From positions 5,497,001-5,561,000 of the forward strand of contig NZ_CP100470.1 in NCBI RefSeq assembly GCF_030323145.1: DNA of 64,000 nucleotides. The letters run 5' to 3'. Shown here in pieces: positions 57,628 through 64,000 of the stretch. Numbering within the stretch: position 1 is the stretch's first letter; every line of letters begins with the position of its first letter. The stretch is from Mesorhizobium sp. C432A. Lineage in GTDB: Bacteria; Pseudomonadota; Alphaproteobacteria; Rhizobiales; Rhizobiaceae. The position numbers were made by a program, and so were the translations under genes. The notes below the pieces were generated by a model. It saw only the letters and a list, made by a program, of their open reading frames with translations, made no database searches and was not told the origin of the DNA.

Positions 57628-58509
57628 CTAGTTCTCCGTCAGCTCGGTGACACGCCGGCGCAGATAGGCGGCGTATTCGTTCTTGCCCAGGCGCGTGGCG
57701 CGCTCAAGCACCTTGTCGGCGGTCAGCCAGCCCTGCTCGAAAGCGATTTCTTCAGGACAGGCAACCTTGATGCCCTGGCGGTGCTCGATGGTGCGCACGA
57801 AGGACGAGGCCTCATGCAGGCTGTCATGCGTGCCGGTGTCGAGCCAGGCATAGCCGCGGCCAAGCTGATGCACGTGCAATTTCCCGCGCTCGAGATAGAC
57901 GTTGTTGACCGCCGTGATCTCGAGCTCGCCGCGCGCCGAGGGCTTGATCGTCGAAGCGATGTCGACGACATCGTTGTCGTAGAAATAGAGCCCGGTGACC
58001 GCCCAGTTGGACTTCGGCTTCTCCGGCTTTTCCTCGATCGTCAAAGCGGTGCCGGTGAGCTTGTCGAACGACACCACGCCATAGCGCTGCGGATCCTCGA
58101 CATGGTAGGCGAACACCGACGCGCCGCTTTCGCGCTGCGCGGCAGCGCGGCAGAGCTGCAACAGGCCCTCGCCGAAATAGATGTTGTCGCCGAGGATCAT
58201 CGACACATTGTCCTTGCCGATGAAGTCGCGGCCGATGATGAAGGCCTCGGCAAGCCCGTTGGGCCGCGGCTGTTCGGCATATGAGAGCTCAAGGCCGAAC
58301 TCCGAGCCGTCGCCAAGCAATTCCCGGAAAGTGGGTAAGTCACGTGGAGTTGAGATGATCAAAATCTGTCTGATACCCGCGAGCATCAGCACACTCAGCG
58401 GATAATAGATCATAGGCTTGTCGTATATCGGCAGGATTTGCTTAGAGACCGCTAATGTTAGCGGATAGAGACGGGTGCCGCTGCCTCCTGCAAGGATAAT
58501 TCCTTTCAA
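57628..58509 (-). CDS. rmlA: Glucose-1-phosphate thymidylyltransferase
   Basis: Makes dTDP-glucose from dTTP and glucose-1-phosphate, entry step of the dTDP-sugar pathways. The 293 residues start [20 protein letters not shown] after a TTG start at 58509; AAGGAG lies 6 bases before. An ATG at 58617 would add 36 atypical residues. Motifs [20 protein letters not shown] and [10 protein letters not shown] are typical. It is the first gene of the operon; the promoter should lie within 58510-58700. Confidence 0.95.
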   Translation of the reverse strand: MKGIILAGGSGTRLYPLTLAVSKQILPIYDKPMIYYPLSVLMLAGIRQILIISTPRDLPTFRELLGDGSEFGLELSYAEQPRPNGLAEAFIIGRDFIGKDNVSMILGDNIYFGEGLLQLCRAAAQRESGASVFAYHVEDPQRYGVVSFDKLTGTALTIEEKPEKPKSNWAVTGLYFYDNDVVDIASTIKPSARGELEITAVNNVYLERGKLHVHQLGRGYAWLDTGTHDSLHEASSFVRTIEHRQGIKVACPEEIAFEQGWLTADKVLERATRLGKNEYAAYLRRRVTELTEN

Positions 58510-59097
58510 CAAGCTCTCCTTGAAAACCGAGGCCCCCGCCCTGACAACAAGTTGCCCGTGCTTAGGTTTCAAGCAATGGCTTGTCAATCTTCCGGCTCGG
58601 GCAGCGTCTAGGATCATCCCCGTTCGTCCGAATCGGTCAATCGCGAAACAGATTTGCTACGCCCTCATCAAAAGATAGCGGGCTAGGTGCCTTCCGTTCA
58701 ATCACATTCCGGTCGCAGTACGTGACCCTCGAAAACCCGGAACCAGAACTCGTAGTCATCTTGTTGGCGACTGTCACAGCGCGCGGTAGAGAAGGTCGCG
58801 GCGAGCACAGCACTGTTCTGCTCAAGTGTTGTCGAACTGACGAGGGCGCTTGCCTTGCCATGAATGGTCGAAGGGATTGGTCTGTCTCGTTTCTGCTGAC
58901 GATGTTCGTGCGTGAATGTCCGACGTGGGGTTTAAAGATGACCGGACCTCTAAACAGCGCGAGTTGCGAGTGAAGCGCGCCGCGCGTGCTGGCGGACGCG
59001 CTTGCACGAAACAGTGCATAGGAGTTGTCTCTCGATTGCTGTTGCCCACAAAGGATGCGAAAAACTTCTGAAAAGACGGAAGCTCTCGGGAGGAGTT
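58510..59097. other. Intergenic region between rmlA and the acyltransferase
   Basis: About 590 bases between divergent genes. It should hold the rmlA operon promoter near its left end and the acyltransferase promoter at its right end. The middle carries the minus-strand remnant described separately. No clear promoter boxes or hairpin were recognised. Confidence 0.4.
58698..58865 (-). pseudogene. 3' remnant related to the one at 34.5 kb
   Basis: A minus-strand frame without a usable start, open for at least 55 codons, reads STTLEQNSAVLAATFSTARC then DSRQQDDYEFWFRVFEGHVL and stops at 58698. Its end resembles the fragment at 34545-34630 (YRFWLRVFEGHF), with 15 identical bases over GTGACCCTCGAAAAC. 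No known domain was recognised. It looks like the 3' end of a lost gene; together the two copies bracket most of the polysaccharide island. Confidence 0.4.
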
Positions 59098-60246
59098 GTG
59101 CCGAAAGTATTTCTATCTATTCAAGGGCTGCGCGGGATCGCGGCACTGCTCGTCGTCGTGCATCACTACTACGGCGTCTATGGTTCAATCCACAAACTGG
59201 TCGGCGGCGATCTCCCCTGGCTTTTCTCCTACGGAAATGTGGGAGTCTTTGGCGCCGTTGGCGTGCCCATATTCTTTGTGGTTTCCGGCTTTGTCATAGG
59301 CTTACAGCGGTTCGAGATTGGCGCTGCCGGTGTCTATGATTTCATGGCCAAACGGGTATCCCGAATCCTCCCGCTCTATTGGGTGATGACCCTCGCCTAT
59401 GTTTGTTGGGCCTCCCAAGTGTGGACATGGCCGCAATTGGGCCGCTCACTACTGTTCCTCGAGAGGCCTATCACAGGCCAGCTACCTGCGCTGGGGGTCG
59501 GCTGGACTCTTGAATACGAAATGTTCTTTTACATAGCATTCGCGGTCGTGGTGGTTTCCGGCATAGTTGGCACCAGGGTAAGGGGCGCGGCCATTCTGAT
59601 CTCTGTCTTCGTGCTGATGGTTTACGTGAACTTATCGACCGATGCGGCGGTCCTTGGCTTTTCCGGATCTCCGGTTATCTTGGAGTTCTGTGGCGGCTTA
59701 ATCATCGCATCGACCATCCAGAACTGCGCCGTGACGCGGCTATGGCTGGCGTATCTCGTTTTTGCCCTGGCGATACTAATCCTTTCGACGACAGCCTTCG
59801 TCGGTGAGTCGCGAAACGTCATTTTTTCCATGTGGGGAGCCGGGGCCTTCTTCCTCGTGTTTGGGCTTGCCGCCGCAGAGGTCGAAGGTCGGGTCTTCAT
59901 GCGAGGGCGACCATTTCAGATGCTGGGTGCAGCTAGCTACGCGATCTACCTTGCGCATCTTGTCGTGCAGGGGAGCTTTTTCAAATGGCCGATTTGGTAC
60001 TGGCGTTGGTACGAGGTGATAGAGCCCCACCTTGGGCTTTTGTTGATGCTCTCGTTTGCGACCGCCTGGGGGCTGGCTATCCACTATGGCTTCGAAGTCT
60101 GGGCCAACGCCTGGTTTAGGCGCTGGCTGCTGCAATGGTCGCCATCGCGTCTTCAGCTCAATCATCTTCAAATTGCCGATGGCGATGGTCTGCGTATCCC
60201 CCTTTCGCTCAGGAACCGAACCGAAACGCTGTTCCCGTGGCGCTGA
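59098..60246 (+). CDS. Acyltransferase 3 family membrane protein
   Basis: Integral membrane O-acyltransferase of 382 residues with about 10 hydrophobic segments (PF01757), the family that acetylates or otherwise acylates O-antigen, exopolysaccharide or Nod factor sugars. It opens SIQGLRGIAALLVVVHHYYG, carrying the conserved His pair and the Arg after the first helix, then GAVGVPIFFVVSGFVIG and RVSRILPLYWVMTL. The start is a GTG at 59098 with GGGAGGAG directly upstream. It is divergent from the rml operon. Donor is presumably acetyl-CoA; acceptor unknown. Confidence 0.9.
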   Translation: MPKVFLSIQGLRGIAALLVVVHHYYGVYGSIHKLVGGDLPWLFSYGNVGVFGAVGVPIFFVVSGFVIGLQRFEIGAAGVYDFMAKRVSRILPLYWVMTLAYVCWASQVWTWPQLGRSLLFLERPITGQLPALGVGWTLEYEMFFYIAFAVVVVSGIVGTRVRGAAILISVFVLMVYVNLSTDAAVLGFSGSPVILEFCGGLIIASTIQNCAVTRLWLAYLVFALAILILSTTAFVGESRNVIFSMWGAGAFFLVFGLAAAEVEGRVFMRGRPFQMLGAASYAIYLAHLVVQGSFFKWPIWYWRWYEVIEPHLGLLLMLSFATAWGLAIHYGFEVWANAWFRRWLLQWSPSRLQLNHLQIADGDGLRIPLSLRNRTETLFPWR

Positions 60247-60252
60247 GTGCGC

Positions 60253-60633
60253 CTAGTTCCGCACGATCCAATCCAGCAAATCTGGATCGATCGTCTCTGC
60301 GCCGGTGAAGTCGCTGACCATCTGCGCCGCAATTCCGGCCATGCGAGACGGGTTCCCTTGCTTGGACGCGACATACCTCTCTCATGCGCTCGATCGCGGC
60401 CAAGGCGTATATTCCTTGTTGGCGATCATTTCTGTGGTAAGGCGACCCTGATCGCGCTCCTTTCGGAACCCTTTGACGCCCATCGTTCCATCCGGAAAAG
60501 CGAGGTTGGCAGCAGTATCCAGTCGCAAGGGGGCGTCGATGTCGTAGTCGGAAAACTCTGGCGCGATATCTCTCTCGCGGCTGATGATGACCTCGCCATA
60601 AAGTCTGATTTCAGTGAAATCTTGATCTTGCAT
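60253..60633 (-). pseudogene. Frameshifted small phage-type (excisionase-like) gene
   Basis: An 83-codon minus-strand frame starts at an ATG at 60633 (QDQDFTEIRLYGEVIISRER) and reads PLRLDTAANLAFPDGTMGVK then GFRKERDQGRLTTEMIANKE. It then loses frame: the natural continuation LAAIERMREVCRVQARE lies in a second frame and a last piece, MVSDFTGAETIDPDLLDWIV, in a third, ending at a TAG at 60253. The pattern of an AFPDG segment, a helix-turn-helix-like GRL segment and a TLAAIERMR tail resembles small proteins often next to integrases in rhizobial prophages and islands. The resemblance is from memory, so the assignment is tentative. Confidence 0.55.
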
Positions 60634-60722
60634 AGGCGACCGGACGCTGTTGCCGCAAAAAGCCGTACCCCCGGTTTTACACTCTTTTATTCACGTAAAG
60701 TTCGGTGGAAAAAGCCTCCGTT

Positions 60723-61316
60723 TCAGGGCTGCTTGGGCAGCAGCGACCATACCGCCGGCACCAGGCTGGCGGCGAGCGCAACCTTGATCAAATCCCCGAG
60801 GACGAACGGCAAAACGCCGAACTGCCACGCCTTTTCCACGCCGATGAGGGTGGCCAGCCAGGCAAAGCCCATGGCCATCATGACGATTTCGGCGACCAGC
60901 ATGGCGTTGAACAACTTGATCGGGTGGCGGTCCCAGCCGCGGTCGGCGGCCCAGCCGACAATGGCCGCCATGACGACGAAGCCGGCGAGATAACCGCCGG
61001 TGCCGCCGATCATGTAGGCGATGCCGATGCCCTTTTCAGGCGTGCTTTGGAAGACCGGGAAGCCCATGGCGCCTTCGGCCATGTAGAGAAGCAGGGTAGC
61101 GACGCCAAGCCGCAGGCCAAATGCGGTGGCGATCAGCAGGACGGCCAGCGTCTGCATCGAGATGTCGACCGGCCCGAGCACGACTTTCGTCTTGGCCGAC
61201 AGGGTCAAAAGCAGCGTTCCGGCGATCGCCAGCAAAAGCTGGGTTGCCAGGCGCTGCGCGCCCTCCTGGGGCAAAGCGAGAGAAACAAGCGGGCGCATCG
61301 TCGTTGCAAGTGCCAT
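60723..61316 (-). CDS. bioY: Biotin transporter BioY
   Basis: Substrate-binding membrane component of the biotin ECF transporter, 197 residues with six hydrophobic segments. The family parts are VDISMQTLAVLLIATAFGLR, then MAEGAMGFPVFQ and GGTGGYLAGFVVMAA. The ATG at 61316 has GGGGAAG three bases before, preferred over 61328. No bioM or bioN is adjacent, so it may work alone or use a shared energising module, as reported for solitary BioY proteins. It lies divergent to an MBL-fold hydrolase. Confidence 0.94.
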   Translation of the reverse strand: MALATTMRPLVSLALPQEGAQRLATQLLLAIAGTLLLTLSAKTKVVLGPVDISMQTLAVLLIATAFGLRLGVATLLLYMAEGAMGFPVFQSTPEKGIGIAYMIGGTGGYLAGFVVMAAIVGWAADRGWDRHPIKLFNAMLVAEIVMMAMGFAWLATLIGVEKAWQFGVLPFVLGDLIKVALAASLVPAVWSLLPKQP

Positions 61317-61358
61317 GGTCTTCCCCAATCCGGATTGCCGCAGATCGCGGCCTTGCGT

Positions 61359-61368
61359 TTTTCTATAT
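61359..61368. promoter_or_regulatory. Possible BioR-type operator upstream of bioY
   Basis: The sequence TTTTCTATAT, 43 bases before the bioY start, matches the BioR consensus TTATCTATAA at 8 of 10 positions. BioR represses biotin genes in Rhizobiales. The two mismatches break the palindrome, so the call is weak. Confidence 0.25.
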
Positions 61369-61433
61369 TGGCTTCCGTGTTATGCGGCAATCAGTTTTGC
61401 CGTCTTCCTGAACAGAGATTCAACGACACCGCC

Positions 61434-62342
61434 ATGGCGCTCAAATTCGACACCAGCTTCGATCCCGCCTATGGCCAGGGCGTCACCGTCGCGCCCGAGG
61501 TCTTGCGCGTCACCGCCAAAAACCCCAGCCCATTCACCTTTCACGGCACAAACAGCTACATTATCGGCCGCGACACACTGGCGGTGATCGACCCGGGTCC
61601 GGATGATGAAGCGCATTTCCAGACGTTGCTGAAGGTGATCGCAAACCGGCCGGTGAGCCATGTTTTCGTCAGTCACACGCATCGCGACCATTCTCCCCTG
61701 GCCGCCCGGCTGAAAGCGCGCACCGGTGCCGCCGTGCTGGCCGAAGGCCCGCACCGCCCGGCAAGGCCGCTGCGGATCGCCGAGATCAATCCGCTCGACG
61801 CCAGCGCCGACACCGGTTTCGTGCCGGATGTCACTTTGCCCGACGATACGCTGGTCGAGGGCGATGGCTGGACGATCCGGACGGTGCTGACGCCGGGCCA
61901 CACCGCCAATCACGCGGCATTTGCGCTCGAAGGCACCGGCATCCTGTTTTCAGCCGACCATGTGATGGCGTGGGCGACATCGATCGTGGCGCCGCCGGAC
62001 GGAGCGATGGCCGACTACATGGCCTCGCTCGACAGGCTGATCGCGCGCGGCGATCGCCTGCTGCTGCCCGGCCATGGCGGCCCGGTGACCGCGCCGCGCA
62101 GCTTCATGCGCGGCCTCAAGACCCATCGCAAGATGCGCGAACGGGCGATCCTCGAACGGATCCGCGACAGCGACCGGACGATCCCGGACATGGTCAAGGC
62201 TATCTACCGGGACACCGACCCGCGCCTGCATGGCGCCGCCGGCCTGTCGGTGCTTGCCCATCTCGAGGACCTGGTGGCGCGCGGCCTGGTTGCTACCCAG
62301 GGTGACCCGGCCATCGACGGCGTTTTTGTGCCGGTGGGGTAG
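61434..62342 (+). CDS. MBL-fold metallo-hydrolase
   Basis: Metallo-beta-lactamase fold hydrolase of 302 residues, LACTB2-like. The metal site is FVSHTHRDHSPLA (HxHxDH), followed by LTPGHTANHAAF, FSADHVMAW and LLPGHGGPV; the C-terminal part after about 220 is a winged-helix-like LACTB2 domain (RILERIRDSDRTIPDMVK-type). The ATG at 61434 is chosen because the frame begins MALKFDTSFDPAYGQGV; a longer frame upstream runs through bioY. Substrate unknown; relatives include thioesterases, ribonucleases and glyoxalase-type enzymes. Confidence 0.9.
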   Translation: MALKFDTSFDPAYGQGVTVAPEVLRVTAKNPSPFTFHGTNSYIIGRDTLAVIDPGPDDEAHFQTLLKVIANRPVSHVFVSHTHRDHSPLAARLKARTGAAVLAEGPHRPARPLRIAEINPLDASADTGFVPDVTLPDDTLVEGDGWTIRTVLTPGHTANHAAFALEGTGILFSADHVMAWATSIVAPPDGAMADYMASLDRLIARGDRLLLPGHGGPVTAPRSFMRGLKTHRKMRERAILERIRDSDRTIPDMVKAIYRDTDPRLHGAAGLSVLAHLEDLVARGLVATQGDPAIDGVFVPVG

Positions 62343-62344
62343 AA

Positions 62345-63127
62345 CTACTCAGCCGGCGCGGCACCCACCTGCCCTGCAACCTCCTGGTCGAGTTCGGCGA
62401 GGAACCCGACGATGCGCGCCGCATTGTCGCCGAGGTCGTAGCGGCCGTAGCGGGAGGCTGAGCGCATGTCGACGACGATGGTGTCGCCATCATTGCTGAC
62501 CCGGATGGCGACGTCGGCGGGCAGGCCTACGACGAAGCTCCGGGCAACGGCCGATATCGTCACCTCGTCTTGACCGTCCGTCACCGGATATGGCGCAGTA
62601 AGTTGCCAATCGCGGCGGTCGAGCACGGTTTCAACGGCGTCGACGACGGTTTCGAACGGCAGATTGTAGCTGTGCCCGGTGACCAGCGGATAGGCGTCGG
62701 CCTGCAGGCGCACTTCGCCAGGCGTTGGCGGCGCGAGCACGTTCATGTCCTTGGTGCGGTCGCTGGTCTCGAGCACCGGCGGATTGTCGAGGTCCGTCGA
62801 AATGTCCCTCAGGGGCGGCGTGGTCGCCGCCAAATAGGTGGCAAAGCCGTAGGGCGTCAGCACCAGCAGCGCCAGCAGGGCGCCGACCGAGAGGTCGCGG
62901 CCGCCACGGTCACCGAAATGCCACAGCCGGGACAAAGCGAGGCCGGCAAACAGCAAAGCGAACGCGGCAAGCAAGGCGACGATCGCCAGCACCCACAGGA
63001 AGGCCGGCGTTTCGACCAGTTCGAAATGATGGCCGGCCAGCACGGTGAGCAGCAGGACCAGGGCAAAAGCGCCCGTGCGCCGCGACCAGCCGGCCGCCTT
63101 CGATGTCTGCCGCTCGTCAATTTCCAT
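62345..63127 (-). CDS. DUF1499 membrane protein
   Basis: A 260-residue protein with three N-terminal hydrophobic segments (about 17-110) and a C-terminal soluble domain of the DUF1499 family (about 120-250), with YNLPFETVVDAVETVLDRRD and SRYGRYDLGDNAARIVGFLA, the family's conserved SRYG stretch. Function unknown. The start may be ATG at 63127 or GTG at 63154; no ribosome-binding site decides. It is convergent with the MBL-fold gene, 2 bases apart. Confidence 0.85.
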   Translation of the reverse strand: MEIDERQTSKAAGWSRRTGAFALVLLLTVLAGHHFELVETPAFLWVLAIVALLAAFALLFAGLALSRLWHFGDRGGRDLSVGALLALLVLTPYGFATYLAATTPPLRDISTDLDNPPVLETSDRTKDMNVLAPPTPGEVRLQADAYPLVTGHSYNLPFETVVDAVETVLDRRDWQLTAPYPVTDGQDEVTISAVARSFVVGLPADVAIRVSNDGDTIVVDMRSASRYGRYDLGDNAARIVGFLAELDQEVAGQVGAAPAE

Positions 63128-63249
63128 TGTCTTCAGCACCGCCCCAACCCGCACAGACGCTTAGAGCAAAGGATGCTCAAATTGAACATCCCCTGCCCTA
63201 ACGTTTTTGCGGCCGGTAGCTTGAAGGTCAAGGAAACGCACGGTCCCGG

Positions 63250-64000
63250 TCAATCCGTCGGCAGGCGGTAGTCGCTGAACTGCTTGCGCAAGGTGATCTT
63301 CTGGATCTTGCCGGTGGCGGTGTGCGGGATTTCACTGACGAAAGCGACGTCGTCGGGTATCCACCATTTCGGCACCTTGCCGTCCATGAACGCCAGTATA
63401 TCGGCCTTGCTCGGCTCCTTGCCGGGCTTGGCGACCACGACCAGCAAGGGCCGCTCGCCCCATTTCGAATGATGGACGCCGATCGCCGCGGCCTCGGCGA
63501 CATCGGGATGGCCGACGGCGAGGTTCTCCAGGTCGATGGTCGATATCCACTCGCCGCCCGACTTGATGACGTCCTTGGCGCGATCGGTGATCTGCATGTA
63601 GCCGCCGGAATCGATATGGGCGACATCGCCAGTGTCGAACCAGCCGTCCTTGTCGAACTGCTCGGCTCCGACGCCGCCATAATAGGCGCTGGCGACGGCT
63701 GGACCGCGCACCTTCAGCCGGCCGAAGGTCTTGCCGTCCCAAGGCAGTTCCTTGTCGTCGTCATCCGTCACCTTCATCTCGACCCCGAAGGGCGGGTAGC
63801 CCTGCTTGCCCTGGATATCGAGCCGGTCCTCGCCCTCGAGCGCTTGATACTGCGGCTTCATGGTGCACAGCGTGCCGAGCGGTGACATTTCGGTCATGCC
63901 CCAGGCATGGATGACTTCGACACCGTAATTGTCCTGGAATTTCCTGATGATGGCGCGCGGGCAGGACGAGCCGCCGATGACGACTTTGCTGAGATAGGGA
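63250..64000 (-). CDS. AMP-dependent acyl-CoA synthetase (N-terminus beyond window)
   Basis: C-terminal 249 residues of an AMP-forming fatty-acyl-CoA ligase (ANL superfamily); the frame is open to the right edge. Visible are [31 protein letters not shown] (A5 motif), [20 protein letters not shown] (A7/A8) and the catalytic lysine region [15 protein letters not shown] (A10). The family usually has 540-550 residues, so about 55 percent is missing. It resembles medium/long-chain AlkK-type ligases. Stop at 63250 after RLPTD. Confidence 0.93.
   Translation of the reverse strand, partial: PYLSKVVIGGSSCPRAIIRKFQDNYGVEVIHAWGMTEMSPLGTLCTMKPQYQALEGEDRLDIQGKQGYPPFGVEMKVTDDDDKELPWDGKTFGRLKVRGPAVASAYYGGVGAEQFDKDGWFDTGDVAHIDSGGYMQITDRAKDVIKSGGEWISTIDLENLAVGHPDVAEAAAIGVHHSKWGERPLLVVVAKPGKEPSKADILAFMDGKVPKWWIPDDVAFVSEIPHTATGKIQKITLRKQFSDYRLPTD

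Overview
The window reads as chromosomal DNA of a GC-rich alphaproteobacterium of the Rhizobiales, most like Mesorhizobium or a close relative. Support comes from the glycogen operon order glgP-glgB-glgC-glgA-pgm-glgX, a fructose ABC system of the FrcBCA type with a divergent ROK regulator, a CysN/CysC fusion as in rhizobial nodQ/cysN, and a palindromic intergenic element of the kind common in rhizobia. The genus is inferred from gene content; no marker gene settles it.

Positions 1-20.7 kb are central metabolism. A peptide-type solute-binding protein is cut by the left edge. A seven-gene minus-strand operon then makes, branches, debranches and phosphorolyses glycogen (glgP, glgB, glgC, glgA, pgm, glgX, GH13 alpha-glucosidase). 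Next come frcBCA (minus) and, divergently, a ROK regulator, a RbsD/FucU-type mutarotase and a PfkB sugar kinase. A near-perfect inverted repeat sits between the divergent units and is a good operator candidate.

Positions 21-32 kb hold an aminotransferase for nucleotide-sugar synthesis, the PAPS-forming genes cysD-cysNC with cysQ, an O-antigen ligase/polymerase-like membrane protein, a sugar-nucleotide epimerase, a short initiating sugar-phosphate transferase, a GT2, and a WbpM/CapD-type dehydratase with an apparent frameshift near its C-terminus.

Positions 32-60 kb form a surface-polysaccharide island with mosaic structure, changing strand, weaker GC bias by eye, and gene remnants. It holds a Wzm/Wzt ABC exporter, a pathway for a dTDP-3-acetamido-3,6-dideoxyhexose (RmlA and RmlB, FdtB-like aminotransferase, WxcM ketoisomerase/acetyltransferase fusion) interleaved with a GtrB/GtrA/GtrII-like transfer cassette, rmlC and rmlD for dTDP-L-rhamnose, a sulfotransferase, an acyltransferase, and an unusual number of methyltransferase domains. 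Two multidomain proteins stand out: an 892-residue GT2-TPR-MT-MT protein and a 1745-residue MT-coiled coil-WbsX/GH99-like-GT4-GT2-MT protein. Together they suggest an O-antigen or capsule with rhamnose, an N-acetylated 3-amino-sugar, methyl and perhaps sulfate groups, exported by an ABC route and probably specific to this strain.

Positions 60-64 kb return to housekeeping: a broken phage-type small gene, bioY, an MBL-fold hydrolase, a DUF1499 membrane protein and the C-terminal part of an acyl-CoA synthetase cut by the right edge. No rRNA, tRNA, CRISPR array or intact transposase was seen.
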